In this document: piece by piece, positions 60,569 to 64,000 of the stretch | Layout: each line of letters opens with the position of its first letter | Numbering within the stretch: the stretch's first letter is position 1 | Assembly (NCBI GenBank): GCA_031367325.1 | Contig: JANLPQ010000025.1 | Span: 7,454 to 71,453, forward strand | Length of the DNA: 64,000 nt | Source of the DNA: JAAFIP01 sp031367325 | Lineage (GTDB): Bacteria; Pseudomonadota; Gammaproteobacteria; Burkholderiales; Burkholderiaceae_C | Reading direction: 5' to 3' | Notes under the pieces: model-generated | What the model was told of the DNA's origin: nothing | The model's input: only the letters and a program-made list of their open reading frames with translations | Databases searched by the model: none | Made by a program: the position numbers and the translations under genes

Positions 60569-61339
60569 CTATTGCGCTGTCCAGCCGCCATCTGCTGCCC
60601 ATGCCACACCGCGAATATTATCTGCTGCCGGTGAGCACATAAATACAGCCAACTCACCTAATTGTTCGGTAGTAGTGAACTGCAGAGATGGTTCCTTTTC
60701 GCTCAGTAGTTCTTTGGTAGCTTGCTCAACAGTGATCTTTTCGTTAGCAGCGCGATCGTCAATTTGTTTTTGCACCAGCGGCGTAAGCACCCAGCCGGGG
60801 CAAATAGCGTTGACAGTCACGCCAGTGGTTGCTGTCTCTAGCGCCACCACTTTGGTCATGCCTACGATACCGTGCTTGGCTGCGACATAAGCCACTTTGT
60901 TGGCCGAGCCAACCAAGCCATGCGCCGAGGCGATGCTGATCACGCGGCCCCAGTTTTTAGCACGCATACCCGGGATAACCAAGCGCATTGCATGAAACGC
61001 AGCACTCATGTTGATAGCAATGATGGCGTCCCACTTTTCTATTGGAAAGCTCTCAATAGGTGCTACATGCTGAATGCCTGCGTTGTTGACCAAAATATCC
61101 ACGCCACCAAATTCGCTAGCCGCATACTGCACCATGGCCTCTATTTCAGCAGGTTTACTCATGTCGGCTGCGTGATAGCCCACATTAACACCCAATGCGG
61201 CCACCTCGTCTTTAGGGCCTTGGGAATCACCAAAGCCATTCAAAATAATATTAGCGCCTTGTTTAGCCAGTGATTTGGCTATACCTAAGCCAATACCGCT
61301 GGTAGAACCCGTGACCAGCGCTGTTTTCCCTTTAAGCAT
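60569..61339 (-). CDS. bdhA: 3-hydroxybutyrate dehydrogenase
   Basis: 256 residues, NAD-dependent short-chain dehydrogenase oxidising (R)-3-hydroxybutyrate to acetoacetate. TGSTSGIGLGIA is the cofactor motif; NNAGIQHVAPIESFPIEKW, SIASAHGLVGSANKVAYVAAKHG (catalytic Ser, Tyr, Lys) and GWVLTPLVQKQI are as in BdhA. First gene of the patatin-adc-bdhA minus-strand group, 61 bp before adc. Confidence 0.94.
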   Translation of the reverse strand: MLKGKTALVTGSTSGIGLGIAKSLAKQGANIILNGFGDSQGPKDEVAALGVNVGYHAADMSKPAEIEAMVQYAASEFGGVDILVNNAGIQHVAPIESFPIEKWDAIIAINMSAAFHAMRLVIPGMRAKNWGRVISIASAHGLVGSANKVAYVAAKHGIVGMTKVVALETATTGVTVNAICPGWVLTPLVQKQIDDRAANEKITVEQATKELLSEKEPSLQFTTTEQLGELAVFMCSPAADNIRGVAWAADGGWTAQ

Positions 61340-61680
61340 GTGTAACTCCTGATAAAGCCCGGACGAACCTTTTATGTAGGGCTAGTGTACGAACTTTCTT
61401 AAAACCTGATCTGTGCAAACTAACTTTACAAACTTCGAGCCCAGAACAAGCGCACCAACAAAGTGCCAACTACTTGGCACAGATCTAGCTAGCAGCCTAT
61501 TAAGGTCATAGACGATCCACTGGTTCTTCAGTCTGCGCAACGGCGCGCAAGCAAACGAGCCATCCCAGAACGAAGGCGTTCTCGGCGCAAACAGGTGTTC
61601 CTGCAAAGGAATAGCTTGCTTGCTGCAGAGAGCGCTTTTTTTGTTTTCCGATTTTGTAATTAATGTGATGGAGTGATGAA
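61340..61680 (+). promoter_or_regulatory. hairpin-rich leader of the nitrate-type transporter operon
   Basis: About 340 bp without a gene. AGAACG (61567-61572) pairs with CGTTCT (61577-61582); TTCCT (61598-61602) pairs with AGGAA (61607-61611); then GCGC and a run of seven T (61632-61642). Two hairpins before a T-run match the layout of leaders controlled by ANTAR antiterminators, although the loops do not match the exact AxxGxx hexaloop consensus. Confidence 0.45.
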
Positions 61681-62925
61681 ATGAACAACTTGCCGCAAGC
61701 CAAACTTAGCCGCCGCCGTATTTTGCAAATAGGCGCTGTAGGTGCCGTAGGCGTATCGCCCGCCCTGCGTAGCGTGGTGTATGCCCAAGGCTCAGACGCG
61801 CCAGAGAAGAAAGAAGTGAAAATTGGCTTTATTCCGCTAACCGATTGCGCCAGCATTGTGATGGCCTCGGTGCTGGGTATTGACCAAAAATACGGGGTCA
61901 AAATAGTCCCCAGCAAAGAAGCTAGCTGGGCCAGCGTGCGTGACAAGCTGCTGTCGGGCGAAAATGACATGACTCACTTACTGTACGGCATGGCCTACGG
62001 CACACAGCTGGGCATTGGCGGCCCCAAGCGCGATATGAACGTACTGATGACGCTGAACCAAAACGGTCAAGCCATCACTTTAAGCAAAAAACTGGCCGAC
62101 AAAGGCGCGGTAGACTTGCCCGGCTTGGCCAAGCTGATGGCGGCTGAAAAACGCGAATACACCTTTGCACAAACCTTCCCCACTGGTACGCATGCTATGT
62201 GGCTGTACTACTGGCTGGCCTCGGGCGGCATTGACCCCTTGCAAGGCGCTAAGGTGATCACCGTGCCACCACCGCAGATGGTGGCTAACATGCGCGTGGG
62301 CAATATGGACGGCTACTGTGTGGGCGAGCCATGGAACCACCGCGCTATTGCCGACGGCATTGGCATTACAGCGCAAACCACGCAAGATATTTGGAAAGAC
62401 CACCCTGAAAAGGTGCTGGGCACCACGGCAGACTTTGCCAATAAGAACCCAAACACCTGCCGCGCCGTGACGGCTGCCATTATTGAGGCAGGCAAATGGA
62501 TTGACGCCAACTTGGCCAATAAAAACAAAATGGCCGAAACGATTGCCGACAAAAGCTATGTCAACACCAGCGTAGACGTGATCAACCAACGCATCTTGGG
62601 TCGCTACCAAAACGGGTTGGGCAAGACATGGGATGACCCTAACCATATGAAGTTTTTTAACGATGGTGGTGTTAGTTACCCTTACCTGTCCGACGGTATG
62701 TGGTTTATGACGCAGCATAAACGCTGGGGTTTGCTGAAAGACCATCCCGACTATTTGGCTGTAGCCAAAGCAGTCAACCGTACCGACATTTACAAGCAAG
62801 CAGCCGCTGCGGCCAAGGTCAGCCTGCCCAAAAGCGATATGCGCAGCAGCAAAATGATTGATGGCGTTACGTGGGATGGCACCAACCCAGCTAAGTACGC
62901 TGACGGTTTCAAGATCAAAGCATAG
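61681..62925 (+). CDS. nrtA: nitrate/bicarbonate-type ABC transporter substrate-binding protein (NrtA/CmpA family)
   Basis: 414 residues. A twin-arginine signal (LSRRRILQIGAVGAVGVSP) and then VKIGFIPLTDCASIVMAS, TFPTGTHAMWLYYWLASGG and NMRVGNMDGYCVGEPWNHR, blocks shared by NrtA and CmpA. It should bind nitrate, nitrite or bicarbonate in the periplasm. Two residues typical of the metal or anion site cannot be assigned from sequence alone. First gene of an operon that continues past the window edge. Confidence 0.92.
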   Translation: MNNLPQAKLSRRRILQIGAVGAVGVSPALRSVVYAQGSDAPEKKEVKIGFIPLTDCASIVMASVLGIDQKYGVKIVPSKEASWASVRDKLLSGENDMTHLLYGMAYGTQLGIGGPKRDMNVLMTLNQNGQAITLSKKLADKGAVDLPGLAKLMAAEKREYTFAQTFPTGTHAMWLYYWLASGGIDPLQGAKVITVPPPQMVANMRVGNMDGYCVGEPWNHRAIADGIGITAQTTQDIWKDHPEKVLGTTADFANKNPNTCRAVTAAIIEAGKWIDANLANKNKMAETIADKSYVNTSVDVINQRILGRYQNGLGKTWDDPNHMKFFNDGGVSYPYLSDGMWFMTQHKRWGLLKDHPDYLAVAKAVNRTDIYKQAAAAAKVSLPKSDMRSSKMIDGVTWDGTNPAKYADGFKIKA

Positions 62926-62947
62926 TTTTTTTATCAAGGAGCGCACC

Positions 62948-63883
62948 ATGGTTGCAGCCATCTTTCACAAGCCATTGCCGGTAGCAGAAGGTAAAAAGCC
63001 TACCGCTATTAAAGTAATAGCTGCTCGAGCAGGTTCTACGGCTTCAAATGCCGAAAACATATCTAATCCAGCACTGGATGCAATACCCAAGCTACCCATA
63101 GACTGGCGCGCATGGTGGCTCAAAGTAGTGCCTCCCGTACTTGGGCTTGCACTATTGGTGGGCATTTGGGCTATGGTGTCTATCACCACCAGCAACAACA
63201 TTCCTACACCGTGGGCTACCGCACAGCAAGCGGTGCAGGTATTTAGCGACCCGTTCTACCAAAAAGGTCCTAACGATCAAGGTATTGGCTGGAATATCTG
63301 GAGCTCACTCAAGCGCGTGGCTGTGGGTTTTGGCTTGGCCGCACTGGTGGGTATTCCGCTGGGCTTCATGATAGGGCGATTTACGTTTTTGTCGCGCATG
63401 GTCAATCCGCTGATCAGCCTGCTGCGTCCTGTGTCGCCACTGGCTTGGTTACCGATTGGTTTGTTGGTATTCAAAGGCGCGCACCCCGCCGCTATTTGGA
63501 CTATCTTCATCTGCTCCATCTGGCCTATGGTGATCAACACCGCCGTAGGCGTGCAGCGCGTGCCGCAAGACTACATGAACGTAGCGCGTGTGCTAAATCT
63601 ATCCGAATGGAAAATTATTACCAAAATTCTCTTTCCTGCGGTGCTGCCCTACATGCTCACAGGCGTATGCTTGGCTGTGGGCACTGCATGGTTAGTCATC
63701 GTTGCGGCCGAGATGCTGACGGGCGGCGTAGGCATTGGTTTTTGGGTATGGGACGAGTGGAACAACCTGAACGTCAAGAACATCATCATCGCTATTTTTG
63801 TGATTGGCTTTGTAGGGCTGCTGCTGGAATATGCACTGGTGAAACTGGCTTCAGCTTTTACTTATGAGGAGGTTAAGGGCTAA
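62948..63883 (+). CDS. nrtB: nitrate-type ABC transporter permease, with an in-frame dispersed element
   Basis: 311 residues. A 60-residue N-terminal extension is followed by about six membrane segments and the permease signature (EWKIITKILFPAVLPYMLTG, the EAA-like loop). The extension contains the residues IAARAGSTA, encoded by dispersed-element copy 18 (63018-63046) in sense orientation, where the core TGA has become CGA. AAGGAG lies just before ATG 62948. The ATPase gene would lie beyond the window. Confidence 0.9.
   Translation: MVAAIFHKPLPVAEGKKPTAIKVIAARAGSTASNAENISNPALDAIPKLPIDWRAWWLKVVPPVLGLALLVGIWAMVSITTSNNIPTPWATAQQAVQVFSDPFYQKGPNDQGIGWNIWSSLKRVAVGFGLAALVGIPLGFMIGRFTFLSRMVNPLISLLRPVSPLAWLPIGLLVFKGAHPAAIWTIFICSIWPMVINTAVGVQRVPQDYMNVARVLNLSEWKIITKILFPAVLPYMLTGVCLAVGTAWLVIVAAEMLTGGVGIGFWVWDEWNNLNVKNIIIAIFVIGFVGLLLEYALVKLASAFTYEEVKG
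63018..63046 (+). repeat. dispersed element copy 18, inside the permease gene
   Basis: TAGCTGCTCGAGCAGG then TTCTACGGCTTC (type B). Sense to the gene; the one change in the core (T to C) turns the in-frame TGA into CGA. Confidence 0.92.
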
Positions 63884-63903
63884 GGTTTTTAATTCGGACT
63901 GCC

Positions 63904-63942
63904 GGACGCGAAGGGCGCTAAGGTTGCGCGAAGGACGCGAAA
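63904..63942 (+). repeat. short GCGAAGG-like repeats at the window end
   Basis: ACGCGAAGGG, GCGCTAAGG, GCGCGAAGG and ACGCGAAAG follow one another after the permease gene. Sequences of this kind occur as dispersed repeats in many bacteria. The last 60 bases of the window are AT-rich with no gene seen. Confidence 0.6.
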
Positions 63943-64000
63943 GAATACCAAAAAGTATCTTTATAATTTTATATAAGAATAAATTATTAATTTCTAAATC

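Noticed and set aside
2827..63046. Dispersed element as a simple factor-independent terminator
   Set aside because: The core dyad is only five base pairs, no regular T-run follows, and several copies are inside genes or upstream of them.

Overview
The window is a chromosomal segment of a betaproteobacterium, most likely Burkholderiales close to Comamonadaceae. The evidence is protein sequence style and gene order: glyA-nrdR followed by a type IV pilus minor-pilin operon and ribD; an RND pump followed by a Pcm-like methyltransferase, a rhodanese and TolC; darP-mogA; orn, M48 peptidase, phhB and rsgA; and tRNA-Leu-tig-clpP. I cannot name a genus. Most of the window is ordinary housekeeping and transport DNA with densely packed genes.

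Layout. 1-1.3 kb: possible 3' end of a gene, then a lytic transglycosylase. 1.3-3.3 kb: a ZTP-type riboswitch, glyA and nrdR. 3.4-10.3 kb: fimT-pilV-pilW-pilX-pilY1-pilE. 10.4-12.5 kb: ribD and a YdcF-like protein. 12.6-20.2 kb: TetR regulator, RND efflux pump, methyltransferase, rhodanese, TolC. 20.1-26.3 kb: a defence island with a VapBC-like toxin-antitoxin module between two 95-bp direct repeats that duplicate the 3' end of tolC, followed by a complete type II-C CRISPR-Cas9 locus (tracrRNA on the minus strand, cas9, cas1, cas2, eight repeats and seven spacers). 26.4-27.9 kb: SbtA-like bicarbonate permease with an SbtB-like PII protein. 28.0-29.7 kb: tandem glycine riboswitch before a dadA-like oxidase. 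29.8-33.6 kb: a secreted unknown protein, LysR regulator, DJ-1/PfpI protein, Raf-kinase-inhibitor-like protein, glyoxalase I. 34.3-40.6 kb: nucleoside salvage (adenosine deaminase divergent from a BMP-type nucleoside ABC importer that ends in cytidine deaminase). 40.7-48 kb: hydrolases, lone PstS, ZIP transporter, tautomerase, darP, mogA, LysM-FecR protein. 48-53.7 kb: orn, M48 peptidase, phhB, rsgA, clpP, tig, tRNA-Leu. 53.8-64 kb: amino-acid binding protein, small Hsp20-like protein, tsaD, ANTAR regulator, slipin, a patatin/acetoacetate decarboxylase/3-hydroxybutyrate dehydrogenase group, and the start of a nitrate-type ABC transporter.

The most unusual content is a short dispersed repeat with the core TAGCTGCTTGAGCAGG, in about 18 copies across the window. 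Most copies are intergenic, usually just after a gene, but five lie inside reading frames (RND adaptor, LysM-FecR protein, amino-acid binding protein, tsaD, nitrate-type permease) without breaking them. In antisense copies the same open frame is always used and encodes AQAA. In the two sense copies the in-frame TGA of the core is changed to GGA or CGA. This resembles the Rickettsia palindromic elements in behaviour. Copies of the same element also sit inside both direct repeats around vapBC and on both sides of the CRISPR-Cas9 locus, so they may have served as recombination sites in building the island.

All functional calls are from reading motifs and gene context. No database search or folding program was run.
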